Source of the DNA: Linderina pennispora
Taxonomy: Eukaryota > Kickxellomycota > Kickxellomycetes > Kickxellales > Kickxellaceae
Assembly (NCBI RefSeq): GCF_002104995.1
Contig: NW_024468256.1
Location: forward strand, 330,001-394,000
Reading direction: 5' to 3'
Length of the DNA: 64,000 nucleotides
Every line of letters begins with the position of its first letter. Positions within the stretch are counted from its first letter, which is position 1. The translations under genes and the position numbers were made by a program. Positions 18,586 through 30,900 of the stretch are shown here, in pieces. The notes below the pieces were generated by a model that worked only from the letters and a program-made list of their open reading frames with translations, made no database searches and was not told where the DNA came from.

Positions 18586-21500
18586 ATGCAGCGACACATG
18601 TCCTATTTGCAGAAGCACCGGAGCATCACAAATTCCCGGGTCAACAACTTCCTGGATGACGGACAGTGGAAGGACGTCAACATTCAGGCAGTACTTTACG
18701 ACCTTCGCGTGAGCGGCTCGCCACACATAAACCTGGAAGTATGGTCGGCACCAGGTCAAGACCGTCCAACATTTGAGCACGCAGTCAAGCAGAAGTTCCG
18801 GCCAACGCACCAAGGCGAGTCCTTTGGTCCCTCGTGGACTACTCATTGGTTTCATGTCACAGTGCAGATCCCAAAGGAGTTTGCCGGCAAACCCGTGCAG
18901 TTTCTGTTTGACTCAAACAGCGAAGCCATGATATGGTCCGCTGATGGCGAGCCTCTCCAGGGAATTACTGGCGGCGGAGGCGACGAGCGCCATGTTGACT
19001 ATTTGCTAACTCGCAAGGCTACCGATAACGAGGGAATTCGCGAGTTCTATGTGGAAATGGCAGCTAATGACCTGTTTGGCAACGGCGACTACCATCAGCA
19101 TCCGCAGGACCGAGCCATCTACTACAATCTCAGCACAGTCGAGCTCGTAGCGCCCAATCTCGACGCCTGGGCGCTATACCACGATCTTGAAGTTATTGTG
19201 GAGATGGCTGGGCGACTGCCTCAGGATTCGGCGCGCTCCTGGCAGGCACTCAAAGCAGCCAATGCAATGGTCAATGTGTTTGACCACCGCAACATCGACA
19301 CTATTGCGCCTGCGCGCGAGATCGCCGAGCAGTTCTTTAGCGTAAACGGCGCGCACACCAGGCATCAAGTGTATGCTATCGGCAACTGCCACATCGACAC
19401 TGCATGGCTATGGCCATTCGCCGAGACCAAACGCAAGAGCGCGCGTAGCTGGGCGACGCAGCTACAGTTGATGGACCAGTACCCCGAGTACAAGTTTGCC
19501 GCCAGCCAGGCACAGCAGTTTGAATGGCTAAAGCAAAACTACCCGGGGCTGTTTGCTCGTATCCAGGACAAGGCCAAGTCAGGCCAGTTCATTCCTATCG
19601 GCGCTACCTGGGTCGAGATGGACTGCAATCTGCCGTCGGGAGAGTCGCTGGCGCGCCAGTTCCTTCTGGGGCAGCAGTTCTACCAGGAGCATTTTGACGA
19701 AACTTGCAAGGTGTTCTGGCTGCCTGACACGTTTGGGTACTCATCACAACTGCCCCAGATTGTGCGGCTCTCTGGTGCCAAGTACTTCTTCACGCAGAAG
19801 CTCTCGTGGAACAACATCAACAGGTTCCCAAACACCACGTTCCGGTGGATCGGGCTGGATGGTAGCCACGTCTTGACGCATATGGCGCCATCCAACACCT
19901 ATGGCGCGCAGTGCCGCCCTGGTGAGCTCATCGATAGCGAGCACAACCACAAGGACATTGTGTATACCAACGAAAGCATGCTGCTGTACGGCAACGGCGA
20001 CGGTGGCGGTGGTCCACTGAAGGCTATGCTGGAGCGTCTTCGTCGTATGGCGGATACTGACGGGCTGCCGCGTGTCAAGAATGCGCATCCAAATGAGTTC
20101 TACGAGCATGTTGAGAAGACTGCGACTGAGCTCGTATCATGGAAGGGCGAGCTGTACTTTGAGCTGCATCGTGGAACCTATACGTCGCAGTCCAACAACA
20201 AGCGCAACAACCGTCAGGCCGAGTTCCTTATGCGCGACGTCGAGCTGCTCAACACTGTAGCCAAAGCCTCGTCGTTTGGTCTCTACGACTACCCAATGGA
20301 GGCTATTAGGAAACTCTGGAAGCAGGTGTGCCTGAACCAGTTCCATGATGTCTTGCCTGGCTCAGCTATTGGCATGGTGTACCGCGACAGCGACAAGATA
20401 TACAACGAGATTTTCACCATTGGAGATGCCCTGCGCAAGCGTGCAACTGACTTCCTTTACGGCGATGTGGTTGCCAAGGCTCCTGAAGACATGTCGGCCG
20501 TTTTGCTTGTAAACACCGCTGCATGGATGCGTACCGATATCATTGCTGTGCCGGAACTGCCGCTGTCACTGCTTTCCAAGGCGGGTGCCAATGTGCAGAT
20601 TCGCAGGAAGGATGGCGCCCCGCTTGTTCTGGCCACCAATGTCTGTGGCAACCGGGCACAGCTTCTTGACCCAGCCCAGACCACCGAATTCCATTCAAGC
20701 CCTGTCAAGGTGTACCAGGAAGGCGACGATTTTGTGCTCGAGAACACCATGGTCAAAGTCACCATTGGCCACAATGGCAGAGTCAAGAGCTTTATTGACA
20801 TCCGTGAAGATCGTGAGCTTGTGCCTGAAGGCGCCCAGGGCAATGTGTTTGAGCTATACGACGACGTGCCGTTATACTGGGACGCGTGGGATATTGAAAT
20901 CTACAACCTTGAGAAGTACCAGTCGCTGCCAGGCACCGATATCACTATGGTTGACAAGGGCCCTCTGGTAGCTTCGCTGATCGTGCGCGTCCCCATTGGT
21001 GACACCAGCGTATTGGTCCAAACGATCACGCTGACAGCCATTTCGCCACGCCTTGAGTTTGACTGCCACATCGGCTGGCATGAGAACCGCAAGTGCTTGA
21101 AGGTATCGTTCACCTGGGACATCCACAGCGATGTGGCCACGTACGAGACCCAGTTTGGTGTGGTGCAGCGTCCCACGCACCGCAACACGTCGTGGGATAT
21201 GGCCAAATTTGAAGTGTGCGGTCACAAGTTTGCCGATCTCTCAGAGTACGGCTACGGGGTGGCTTTGCTCAACGACTGCAAGTACGGATACTCGACACTC
21301 GAGAACACCATGACGCTGACGCTGCTGCGCAGCCCCAAGGCACCAGACGAGAACTGCGACATGGGCCCTCACGTCTTCCGCTACGCTGTGTTCCCGCACA
21401 AGGGCACGTTTGCAGAGTCCACCGTGGTCAAGGAGGCATATAACTTCAATGTCCCACTACTGCACCTGCCAGCAAATGCCGACAGATTCAGCATGAAGGG

Positions 21501-21792
21501 TGGGATGGCCGGTGCTGCTCACCCGTACTTTTCGCTCTCCAATGCACCCAATGTGGTCCTGGACACTGTCAAGGCGGCAGAGGACGGCAGTAGCTCGTTT
21601 GTGGTGCGCATGTACGAGGCCTATGGCGGCCATGCAAAGGCGCTCTTGACGACAGCGCTGCCAGCCATGAAGGCAGAGATTGTCAATATTCTCGAAGGCC
21701 ATGTCAGTGATCTGGAGTGGCTTCCGCACTCCAAGTCGACAGCCATCAAATTCAAGCCGTTTGAGATTGTCACTGTCAAGTTCTCCATCTAG
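18586..21792 (+). CDS. AMS1: Vacuolar/cytosolic alpha-mannosidase, GH38 (Ams1 type)
   Basis: 1068 residues, full length for Ams1. It removes alpha-mannose from free oligomannosides; in yeast it is made in the cytosol without a signal peptide and carried to the vacuole by selective autophagy, and here too there is no signal peptide. An N-terminal beta domain (to ~residue 250) is followed by the GH38 catalytic domain: GNCHIDTAWLWPF (zinc ligands H269 and D271), WVEMDCNLPSGESL, and FWLPDTFGYSSQLPQI with the predicted nucleophile D381. The helical middle domain has LWKQVCLNQFHDVLPGSAIG, and the C-terminal beta domains end in FKPFEIVTVKFSI. Intact single frame. Confidence 0.96.
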   Translation: MQRHMSYLQKHRSITNSRVNNFLDDGQWKDVNIQAVLYDLRVSGSPHINLEVWSAPGQDRPTFEHAVKQKFRPTHQGESFGPSWTTHWFHVTVQIPKEFAGKPVQFLFDSNSEAMIWSADGEPLQGITGGGGDERHVDYLLTRKATDNEGIREFYVEMAANDLFGNGDYHQHPQDRAIYYNLSTVELVAPNLDAWALYHDLEVIVEMAGRLPQDSARSWQALKAANAMVNVFDHRNIDTIAPAREIAEQFFSVNGAHTRHQVYAIGNCHIDTAWLWPFAETKRKSARSWATQLQLMDQYPEYKFAASQAQQFEWLKQNYPGLFARIQDKAKSGQFIPIGATWVEMDCNLPSGESLARQFLLGQQFYQEHFDETCKVFWLPDTFGYSSQLPQIVRLSGAKYFFTQKLSWNNINRFPNTTFRWIGLDGSHVLTHMAPSNTYGAQCRPGELIDSEHNHKDIVYTNESMLLYGNGDGGGGPLKAMLERLRRMADTDGLPRVKNAHPNEFYEHVEKTATELVSWKGELYFELHRGTYTSQSNNKRNNRQAEFLMRDVELLNTVAKASSFGLYDYPMEAIRKLWKQVCLNQFHDVLPGSAIGMVYRDSDKIYNEIFTIGDALRKRATDFLYGDVVAKAPEDMSAVLLVNTAAWMRTDIIAVPELPLSLLSKAGANVQIRRKDGAPLVLATNVCGNRAQLLDPAQTTEFHSSPVKVYQEGDDFVLENTMVKVTIGHNGRVKSFIDIREDRELVPEGAQGNVFELYDDVPLYWDAWDIEIYNLEKYQSLPGTDITMVDKGPLVASLIVRVPIGDTSVLVQTITLTAISPRLEFDCHIGWHENRKCLKVSFTWDIHSDVATYETQFGVVQRPTHRNTSWDMAKFEVCGHKFADLSEYGYGVALLNDCKYGYSTLENTMTLTLLRSPKAPDENCDMGPHVFRYAVFPHKGTFAESTVVKEAYNFNVPLLHLPANADRFSMKGGMAGAAHPYFSLSNAPNVVLDTVKAAEDGSSSFVVRMYEAYGGHAKALLTTALPAMKAEIVNILEGHVSDLEWLPHSKSTAIKFKPFEIVTVKFSI

Positions 21793-23217
21793 CTACTCCC
21801 GTTACAGTCCTGGGATGCACACATGTCGCTCGTTCCAAACACTAATATATGCCATTCTTAAATAGCCGGCAGAAACTGCCAAAACGGTCTCCACCGACCA
21901 ATCACTGTCAGACGATGGTAACTGATCATTTTAACGGCTCTGTTGATGGGCGGACGACTCCTCCATCCCAAGGATTTCCTCTGCCGAATGCAAATCTGGA
22001 GCCGCGGAAGTATTCTCAGAAAAGGTGGTGGGGCTACGAAAATCATCACATACCAAATTGATAGCTCCCAGGAAGGCATGGCCACAGATGAGGCCGATCA
22101 CCTATCAAATGGCTCGCGCTGGGACAAGACTCAGTCCAACCTCGCCGACGCCCAGGAAAGGCGCGGTTTCTAAAAATGTATTTTAGGGAAGGCATCAAAT
22201 CGGTGGTCAAATCTCGATGGACACGGTAGCCCCACCACCCAAGTTTCTGGGTTTGGTAGCAGGTCGATTAGGCAAGTGAGAGATACTGCGTGGTAGTTGC
22301 GTTGCATGTCTCCCAAGCGCCTGCTAGTCCAGCATGTCTGAAACCTGGCTCTTGTTCGTATTAAGATTCTGGCAAGATTGGCTACCGGCAGCTGCTGCGT
22401 TTGGTGCAAAGGAGCAGCTTCTCGCCGGCTTGCACTGAGTGGAAAATCAAACACCCGGCTGGGCCGATTACTTACGCAGTGTGCCCGACAGACCGAGGCA
22501 GTAGATCGCTGGGCTGCCATAGGACCGCACCTCCGTCGGTGTGAGGCCAATGCGAGGGCATATATGAGGTTGCATTTCCACATACATGCTGCACCGTGAG
22601 AGCAGCAATCTTCGCATACCGGTTTGATTGCTGGCGATCAACCGGCTCTTTCTCTCATTCGCGTCCTCTTAATAAGGGAATGCCTGTCCTTTGTGCAGGT
22701 TTATTTCTGGAACCCAGGCTTGGAAATAAACAGCAGATGCCAAAAAGAGCCGGCGGGCCGCTATCGGGACACCGTTTAGGCAGCGCCTTTACAAGAGTGC
22801 GCAAGGCATGGATGCGCGCCCAATCAATGCACACTGGCCAAGTGTTGACAGAAAATCTCCTCCCCACTACACGCAACGTGAGATACCGATTGCCACTCCT
22901 CGCTGCAACATTGGTGCTGCTCTTGTCAGCTGGGCTGGCAAGGAGTAGATTGGAGCATCGGTCTGGCTGCAACTGATACCCGCATCTGCCGCCTTGAATA
23001 TCACACGGACACGGACTGAGTTTTCATCAAGATGTCTTTCGCCCAACTGCCAAAAAAGGAGGCCGGCCCGGTACTGGGCATCTGAGCAGAAAGAGGAATC
23101 CGATATATAAACCTCGCTGGTGACCCGCATTCACGAAGGCGGTATGTTATTTTTTAGTTCCGATTCCTCTATTCACGACCTCATTTTTAATTTCCACCCT
23201 CTACATTTTCTCATACC
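21793..23217. other. Intergenic, 1.4 kb
   Basis: Frames on both strands between 22170 and 22980 lack family resemblance. The last 120 bp hold the OPT promoter (TATA 23104-23111) and a CT-rich leader. Nothing else recognised. Confidence 0.5.
23104..23111 (+). promoter_or_regulatory. TATA box of the OPT transporter gene
   Basis: TATATAAA 114 nt before the ATG at 23218. Confidence 0.65.
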
Positions 23218-25533
23218 ATGAGTGGCAGGGAAAGCCCGATATTTTCAAACTACCATGTCCGAGATGACATCAATTTTGAGTCTTACTTAAAACGCAACAC
23301 AGACCATTCCGACACAAGCGGGTTTGCTGCGCCGCTCGATGAGGAAAAGGCAAAGCTGAGCTCGTGGGGCCGTAACTCGCTCAGCGATGGCCGGGTCATG
23401 TCCACAGTGCAGAGCGAGGACTCGCCCTACAGCATGGTGCGTGCAGCAGTTGCGCCGAAGGACACGCATGTGCCCTCGCTCACGTTCCGGTCGACTTTGA
23501 TTGGACTGACACTAGCAACGGTCCTTAGTTTTGTCAACCAGCTGCTGTGGTTCAAGACGACGCCCATTATCATTGGCGGGTTCTTCGTGCAGATTATCTC
23601 GTTCCCGATGGGCTACATTCTATCGCGGATACTGCCAACACGGGAGTTCACCACGTTCGGCTACACGTGGACGCTCAACCCAGGCCCGTTCAGCATCAAG
23701 GAGCATGCCATCATATCTATTTTCACTGCGTCGGCATCCAATGCTGCTTACGCGATTGACATTGTGGTGGTCGAGAACGTGTGGTATAACCGGGGGATGG
23801 GTTTTACGCCGGCGATTCTAATCACCCTGTCATCGATGATGCTAGGCTACAGCTACGCCGGCCTGCTGCGAGAGTTGCTCGTGTATCCGGCAGCCATGAT
23901 CTGGCCGGTGTCATTGGTCAGTGTGACGCTGTTCCGGTCATTCCACGAAAAAACGCCATACCTCTACCACACCTCGCGCACAAAGATCTTCTGGATCGTG
24001 TTTGCGTGTGCATTTGTGTACCAGTTCTTTCCCGGATTCATCATGCCAGTGCTGACGTTTGTTCCGGTACTATGCTTGGCAGCGCCCAACAATGTGATCG
24101 CACATCAGGTCGGCGACTCGTTCCACGGGCTGGGCGTGCTCAACTTTACCTTTGACTGGACCTCGATATCGACCATCTTTGGCTCCCCGATTGCCATTCC
24201 ATGGTACCTTGGCTGCAATATGTTTGCAGCCTTTGTCCTGACCATGTGGATCGTTACGCCTGCGGCATACTACAACAATGTGTGGGGATCTGGCAACCTG
24301 CCGATCTACTCGAGCAGCATCTTTCGGGCCAACGGTTCGCTCTACAATACCTCAGAGGTTATGGACGCTGATGGCGCCTTTGGATCCGAAAAAGTACGCA
24401 GAATATGGCCAAATCCACATGCCGTTCCAGCTAGCGCTAATGTACGGCCTGTCGTTTGTGAGCATCGTCACCCTCGTTGTCTACACAGGCTCTGAATCAC
24501 AGCAAGGATATCTACAACCGCCTTCGGCATTTGAATGTGGGCGACGACGATGTGCATGCACGGCTGATGCGAAGGTACCCAGAGGTTCCCCGGTGGTGGT
24601 ATGCGATCACACTGATCACAATGCTTGCGTTGGGCATCACTGCATGCGAGGTATATGACATGCTTCCCTGGTACTACATGCTGCTCGCCATTGCCATGTC
24701 AATCACCTTCCTTGTGCCTGTGGGCATTGTCCAGGCATTGAGCAACCAGCAGCCGGGCTTGAATGTCATTACAGAGCTGGTGATCGGATTCGCTCTCCCC
24801 GGCAATCCACTGGCCAACGTGACATTCAAGCTGTTCGGCTACATCAGCGTTACCCAGGCGCTGGGGCTGGTTGCCGACCAGAAAATCGGCCACTACATGA
24901 AGATTCCGCCCCGACACGTATTCATCGCACAGCTCTCTGGCACCATTGTCACGGCCTTTGTGCAGTGCGGCACGGCAATTTGGATCATGGGCTCAGTCAA
25001 GGACATTTGCATGACCAATGCCGCGTGGATGTGCAATAACGCGCGGTTGTTTTACGCTGCATCGATTATCTGGGGCCTGGTCGGCCCGCAGCGGCTGTTT
25101 GGCAGCGAGTCCGACTACCACCCGTTGATCTACTTGTTCATTATCGGCGCACTGCTGCCCATACCGGTGTGGTATTTGCAGCAGCGGTACCCGAACAGCT
25201 TCTGGCGGTGGGTGAACCTGCCGGTGTTTTTCGCAGGCCTGAATGCCACGCCGCCGGCGGCCAGCGCGTCAGTCGTCGCGTGGTTCCTTGTCTGCTTTGT
25301 ATTCCAGTTCATCATCCATAGGTACCGGTACGGATTCTGGCAGAGGTATGCATTCGCTATCTCGGCAGCCCTGGACTCGAGCGCGGCATTCGCCACCGTG
25401 GTGATCTACCTGGCGTTCACTTTGTCCAATATCTCAATGCCTGACTACTGGGGCTCAAAGACAAACCTTTGCCCACTGGCGAACTGGCGGCGGCGGCTAC
25501 AAAAACTACCAGGACTTCCACCAGCCGTCGTAA
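23218..25533 (+). CDS. Oligopeptide transporter (OPT family), three apparent frameshifts
   Basis: A proton-coupled tetra/pentapeptide importer of the plasma membrane by family. After a ~75-residue polar N-terminus come ~14 hydrophobic segments. Family motifs include the cysteine-free pore block FGYTWTLNPGPFSIKEH, ITLSSMMLGYSYAGL, IPWYLGCNMF, NQQPGLNVITELVIGFALPG and GLNATPPAAS. The protein is continuous only if one base is skipped near 24382 (AF|DPKKYAEYG), 24488 (VVYT|ALNHSKDIY) and 25461 (GSK|QTFAHWRTGGGGYK). Without those bases the locus gives ~770 residues, normal for OPT, ending HQPS. All three are insertions and no residues seem lost, so sequencing error is more likely than decay. Poly(A) signal AATAAA at 25581. 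Confidence 0.88.
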
Positions 25534-25580
25534 TGAGAACACTTTATAAAAAGCACATGTATTATCGGTTTCTTATCGTC

Positions 25581-25586
25581 AATAAA
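25581..25586 (+). terminator. Poly(A) signal AATAAA of the OPT gene
   Basis: AATAAA 48 nt after the corrected stop at 25533 and before the convergent sugar-transporter stop at 25693. Confidence 0.5.
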
Positions 25587-25692
25587 ACGTTTAGCAAATA
25601 TCCACCAGCTGTATATATCAAAGTACAAGGAGGGCATATCAAGCCTGCTGCTCGCAAGCCATCTTGCCATCGCTCTCACATTGCTCCCGAGT

Positions 25693-27167
25693 TCAGGATA
25701 GTGTAGCGGCTGCCAAGGACACAGTGGAAGACCAACTTGTATGAACAGCGACGACAGTCTTCGACTCTATAGCCCTTGGTTTCGGGCAAAAAGAAGAAGC
25801 AGAAGACAAAGGCCAGGATATTGAAGCCCATGAAGAAAAAGAATGTATAGTCGCCTAGCGCCTCCTGCATGGGCGGGAAGAACACGCCGATGGCAAAAGT
25901 AAAGGCATAATTGACAGCGCCGCCGATAGCCGCCATGGCCGTCATGGCGTACGCTGGCTGTCATCTCGGATGCTGTCGCCCAGGGCAGCGGCCCGACACC
26001 AAAATTGAAAAAAGATGGCGAAACAAAAACACCATGGTGATGACCAGGGCGTTGGTGCCAGTAATAGGACCCGACGACCATCAGCAGCGAGAAAGAGAGC
26101 CATGGTGCCGATGCGACAGCAGCATCAGAGTGCGGCGGCCGAAGCGCGCGCACAGGAGCATGCCAGGCGAACACCGAAATGGCAGCCACAATGGAAATGA
26201 CAAGGGAGAGGATCTGGGCGGTGGTTGGGATCTGCGACGGGTCGTCATGGGTTGTGCGGTTGAAGATCTGCGTGGAATAAAAAATAACTGCATTGATGCC
26301 CGACATTTGCTGAAACAGCATCACGGTGCTGACCACCACCAGCTGGTGCCGCAAGTTATCGGGCGTGCGGCCCATTAGCACATCCAGAACATTGGCCTTG
26401 GGTGCCTTCTCTGCCTGGGTCGCCTGCCGCGCAGCATCCGCAATCATATCCTGGAGCTCCAAAGTAATATCAGCGTTCTTGCGCAGCCGTGCCAGCGCAC
26501 TATGCGCCTGGTCAGTGCGGCCATGCGCCACCAACCATTTGGGCGACTCGACGCAGACAGGAAACAACAGAGTTGTCAGGACGCCAATCACTCCGGTGAC
26601 AGCAAATAAAACGCGCCACAGCGGCGGCCTCGACAGCCCCAGAGACAAGGTATTCGCCAGCATAATGCCGATACCCGTGGCTAGCTGAATCGTGCCGCTC
26701 AGGATATCGCGCGACCTGGGAGTCGTTGATTTCGCTCACATACACCGACACAGTGCCATTGCAGAGCCCAGCGGCAATGCCGACGAATATCCGGCCGATA
26801 ATGAACTGCGCCAGGGTGGTTGATAGCGACAGTAGTAGGGCGCCGCATACAGATAGTAGAGGAGCCCAGGTGAGCACGAATTTGCGTCCATGCTTGTCGG
26901 CCAGCGGGCTACCGGCGATTGAGCCGATCAGAGCGCCAATGGCGAAGCAACCAACAGCCACGCCCCAGATGGTGGACTCGGTCTGGGATGCATGAGGGGA
27001 AGGGACCGTTGTAGTGGACTGGGACCAGTGACACAGTTGGAGATAACGTCACCGGGGATGTTGATGACGCCGATGTTCCAGCCAAAGTTTACGCTGCCCA
27101 GGGCGGCCATTGTGGCGCAAAATACCTGGTATTTGGTTACGCCCAGTGAACGTGAGTCGACGGACAT
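25693..27167 (-). CDS. MFS sugar transporter, about eleven apparent one-base insertions
   Basis: Twelve-helix sugar porter of the plasma membrane. In order: MSVDSRSLGVTKYQVFCATMAALGSVNFGWNIGV (helix 1), GALIGSIAGSPLADKHGRK (the loop 2-3 Arg motif), RIFVGIAAGLCNG, VSVYVSEI, ESPKWLVAHGR, QQMSGINAVIFYSTQIF (sugar-binding helix 7), GVGPLPWATASEM, and the closing FLPETKG motif. These blocks lie in all three frames and join only if about eleven single bases are removed. The corrected locus is then ~487 residues, a normal length, with end at 25693. Every disruption is an insertion. I read this as one intact gene with poor base accuracy; a pseudogene is possible. It is convergent with OPT. Confidence 0.8.
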
Positions 27168-27995
27168 TATGTAGTTACTACTAGTTTGAATGTATGGAGG
27201 TTAGTGAGGAATACGGGAATTTGTAGAAAACAACGGGCGACTTCTCTTCCTTGCGCATGCTGGCTTTTATAGGAGAGAATTGGAGGAGGAGGGAGGAGGA
27301 GGAGGAGGGCACACAGGCATGCTGCGGTATCTGCATGTGCTGGCATAATTTCACAGAGCATCCCTCCATCACCATTACTAGAGGTGTAGGTTCTCCGAAA
27401 TGCAATTTCCATTGGAATGGTTTGTAAGCAGAGGGCAGTGAGCCAATAAGAGAGGATCAGAATGGGAGTATATTGCGTGGAGGTATGCTAGTGCCGCACA
27501 TTGTCAGTCCGAGGATAGACGGGAGCCAAATATAGGGTTGGCAAAGATACTCCGGCGACAGAACCACTGGACAGGTCTGGCGAGCTTTACAGAGGAGTCG
27601 TTTTGCTGGTCTAGTTGCGGGACTGTGTATCAGAGCCATTGGGTTGGGGGAGAGATCATGGGTGGATCACCCGAACGAAAGAGTAGAGATTTACCTTCAC
27701 AGGATTTCAGCAGAGCAATCAGTCCGAGGCCGTCATTCGGCTTTGGGCGCTTGGGCATTCATTGGGGCCGTTCAGGTTCGAATCCCAGAGGGTTCAGCTA
27801 ACAAACACCCAGTCGACGATGACAGTACTGCGCTAATACTGTGCCACCAACTTGCAAGCGGGGGCCAGATCTATCCTTCTGGATTGATAACTGCGCTCTG
27901 AGTCGACTTTTTGCATTTTAAAACAGTAGCATGGAGTGCACATTTTTAATGCAAGTGGCGATGTGTGTTTCTGGGTAGGGCAGTTGAGGTTCAGT
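27168..27995. other. Intergenic, 0.83 kb
   Basis: Promoter of the sugar transporter with a GGA-repeat purine tract at ~27283-27308 just upstream of its TATA. The rest is the 3' flank of the kinesin gene. No gene; a box-B-like motif at 27775 was checked and rejected as a tRNA. Confidence 0.5.
27265..27271 (-). promoter_or_regulatory. TATA box of the sugar transporter gene
   Basis: TATAAAA on the minus strand, 98 nt upstream of ATG 27167. Confidence 0.65.
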
Positions 27996-30900
27996 TTATT
28001 TTTTCTTGTTGCGCAGGCGGCTGAGCATCTTCATGGGGGTGAGGAAGAAGCTCTCGTTCTTGTCGTCGTTGTCGTCATGATGGGCGTGCGGTGAGGGCAG
28101 GTGGTGGTGGCTGGAGGACTGGCGCGCGGTACTGCGCGAGCGGGCGCGAATTGGGGTGTAGAGCACCGGCTGCTTGTTTTCTTCAGGGACAGCGGCGGCA
28201 GCAGCGCGCGCGGGCGGCGGACGGGCAACCGCCGGTGATTTTGCATTCAGGGTGGAAATAGTGTCGTCCTCGAAATCCGAGTTCTCTGGGTCAACACTCA
28301 GCACGGTGCGGTTAGCGCGCAGCCTGCGCTTCTTCTTGCCAGACGGCGGGCGGCTGCTGGGGGTCCGGGTGACGGTGGGCATGGGGACATCGTCGGCCAT
28401 TGGGACATCATCTGGGGGGATTTCGGATTTGCGCGAGCGCTTGGAGCCCTGGGGGCTGGGCGGTTCGGCGTCGGAGATACTGCCGGCGACCGCTGGATCA
28501 ATAGGCAGATCGTGGACCTCCTGGCTGGTGAAGGTGACGCTGACGCCACCAGTAGGCTGGGCAACGATAGGGCCGGAGTAGACGACGGAGCGCACCTTGG
28601 GCGGGCGCAAATCGGCATGCGACATGCTTCCGGGTGCGTCCTCAGCCAGGGTGCGCAGGCCGCCCTCAAAAGACAGCACCTCAGCCGAGTAATTGCCAAG
28701 GCGACGAATGGAATGGCTGCGGTTGCGGCGCGACTCGGGCGCCAAGTGCTGGAAGACGCGGCTCACCACGCGCTTGGCCTTTTGCTCGAACCGGCTGCTC
28801 AGCATCGACTGGTCGCTTGGGGCAAAGGACTCGGTGGAGGCGAAATGACGCGACGGCACATGGCGCTGCAACGCCGAGGGCTTGGGCTCAGGCATGGCGT
28901 GGGCGCCCAGCGGATTGCCGCCGTTGATGGCCTCAATGGAGTTGATGGACTTCAGCGACACCTTGCAGAATGACCCGTCCTCGCTGTCGCTGGGCGTCGA
29001 CGCCCTCACCTGCGTCTCCAGACCCGTCGACGCCGGCAGCGCATCTGTAAGCTCGCTGCCGCGCACCTGGGCCTGCAGGCGACGGATCTCGCGCATCAGC
29101 ACATCGTTCTGGGCCGACAGCTGCGAGTTGCGTTCCTGCTCGCGCGACCACCACGCAAACGCGTCGTCGCGCTCCCGACACGCGTGCTGCAGAAGCTCGT
29201 CGGGCATGGCGTCGGTGACGGCCTGGCGCGCACTGATCAGCTGGCGCAGGCGCTCCTGCACCGGCAGGAGCTCCTGGGTCTCCCACTGCCGCCGCGCCCG
29301 TGCTGCGTGGGATTCGGCATCACGCAGTTGGCCCTTGAGCATGGCGGCTTGCGCCAGGAGCTCTGCACGCTCCTGCACGTGCGCTGGATGGCGGGCGTGG
29401 TCGGCGCGCGCGTCCTGCAATGCGTGCTGGAGCGCATCACGTGCCATGCGCTCGGCCGCCCGTGCCTGGTTAGCCAGGTCCAGTTGTGCTCGCTGCGCCG
29501 CACACTGCGCGTCCAACGCATCGATGCGCGAGCGCAGGCGGACGATCTCGGTACTCTCGCCGGCCGACACCGACGTGACTTTGTTGGCCCGCTTGCTCTG
29601 TGCGCGGCTGACAGCCCGACGCAAGGCTGTGCGTGGCGAGACAGTCTGCGCGGCGTCGGTCTGCCCAATGGCTGCGCTCAATGCGTCCTCCAGTTCCTCG
29701 GCGCTGGGCATGTGCGGGGCACGCACACGCGACAGGATATCCAGCTTATGTGCTGCCTTGGCCTCGCCGCGCCGCACCTCCTCGGATAGCCGCTGCCGCC
29801 AGGCATTCTGCAGCTCGGAAATCCGTGCCACGAAAAACCCACACGCCTCCTGCCGCGTCTCGGCCTCGACACTTGCCAGCCGCTCCAATGCCGCAGTGTG
29901 TTCTGAGCGCAGCCCGTCGTATGCAGTCTGCAGGGCCGCCGCATAGTCCACCAGCGCTGCCAGTTCGCGCGGGTCGGTTCGCGAAAACCCAAACTGAGCG
30001 CCCTGTGTCATAGCCCGCCACTCGCCTGTGGGTGTACTGGGAACCACAGGCTTGGCTGCCCGCCTGCTGGGCGTCGCTGGAGTGCTGGGGAGTACCGAGG
30101 ACGGATCGCGATAGGCGCCGCCCAGATCGGCACGCACGCGCTTGGCCGAAGGACCGGCGTCACGTGCAGCTGCCCGCTTCGACCCATCCACCCCGGCATT
30201 CTCCTCAGGCGGATCCTCGACACGCCGCACATGGGCGACCAAAGCACTGGCGACCTGGGCAAAATCCAGCACACTGCGGGTCTCTGCGGCCACATCAGTA
30301 TCGCCAGCATCGTACGGATCCACACAAACAACCATGACGGTGCGGGCGCCGCCCTCAAGCGCCGGCTGCAGCAGCCGCGTGACCTTGGACTCATTGTACG
30401 GCACCAGCGCCGGCGGCTCACCAGGCGCCCGCTGCGCATTGAAGCGCTTGACGTCAAGACATTTCTTCAGAGTCATCAGGACTGGTGTTGATTTTGCCAG
30501 CCTCGGCCAGCCGCGCCCCGTGCGCCTGCGTGCGTCTCACCCGCTCGCTGCCCGCCAAATCCACAACTGTCAGGGTCCGCACCGACGCCCGCGCCCCGAC
30601 GATGCCCAGTGGGCTGGCCGTAGCCGTGCGCTGCGCCTTGACTAGCCGCGCCTGCAAAAGCACGTGCGAGCGCGACGACCCGGCGTTGGCGCCGGTTGCG
30701 TGGACTGCGCGGCGCAGCTGCCCGTGGATCAGCACGCGGGCCAGGTCACGCGTGGTCCTTACCCTGACCGCCGTCGCTCCCTCCACAAACGCCTCCTGCC
30801 CCTCGGCCCGCACCAGCAGCGGTGTCCTCTGCTTGCTCGCAATCTGCTTTCCCGACATTGCCTGCGGATCGTCCCCACGCCGCCGCCGCCTGCGCGCCCC

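Noticed and set aside
22170-22976. Frames on both strands between AMS1 and OPT
   Set aside because: No domain, no consistent composition, poor start context.
27775-27785. Perfect tRNA box-B-like GGTTCGAATCC
   Set aside because: The flanking bases do not form a T-stem or an acceptor stem, and no box A is placed correctly upstream.
28882-29946. 354-codon plus-strand frame over the kinesin gene
   Set aside because: Arg/Ser/Ala shadow of the coiled-coil code.
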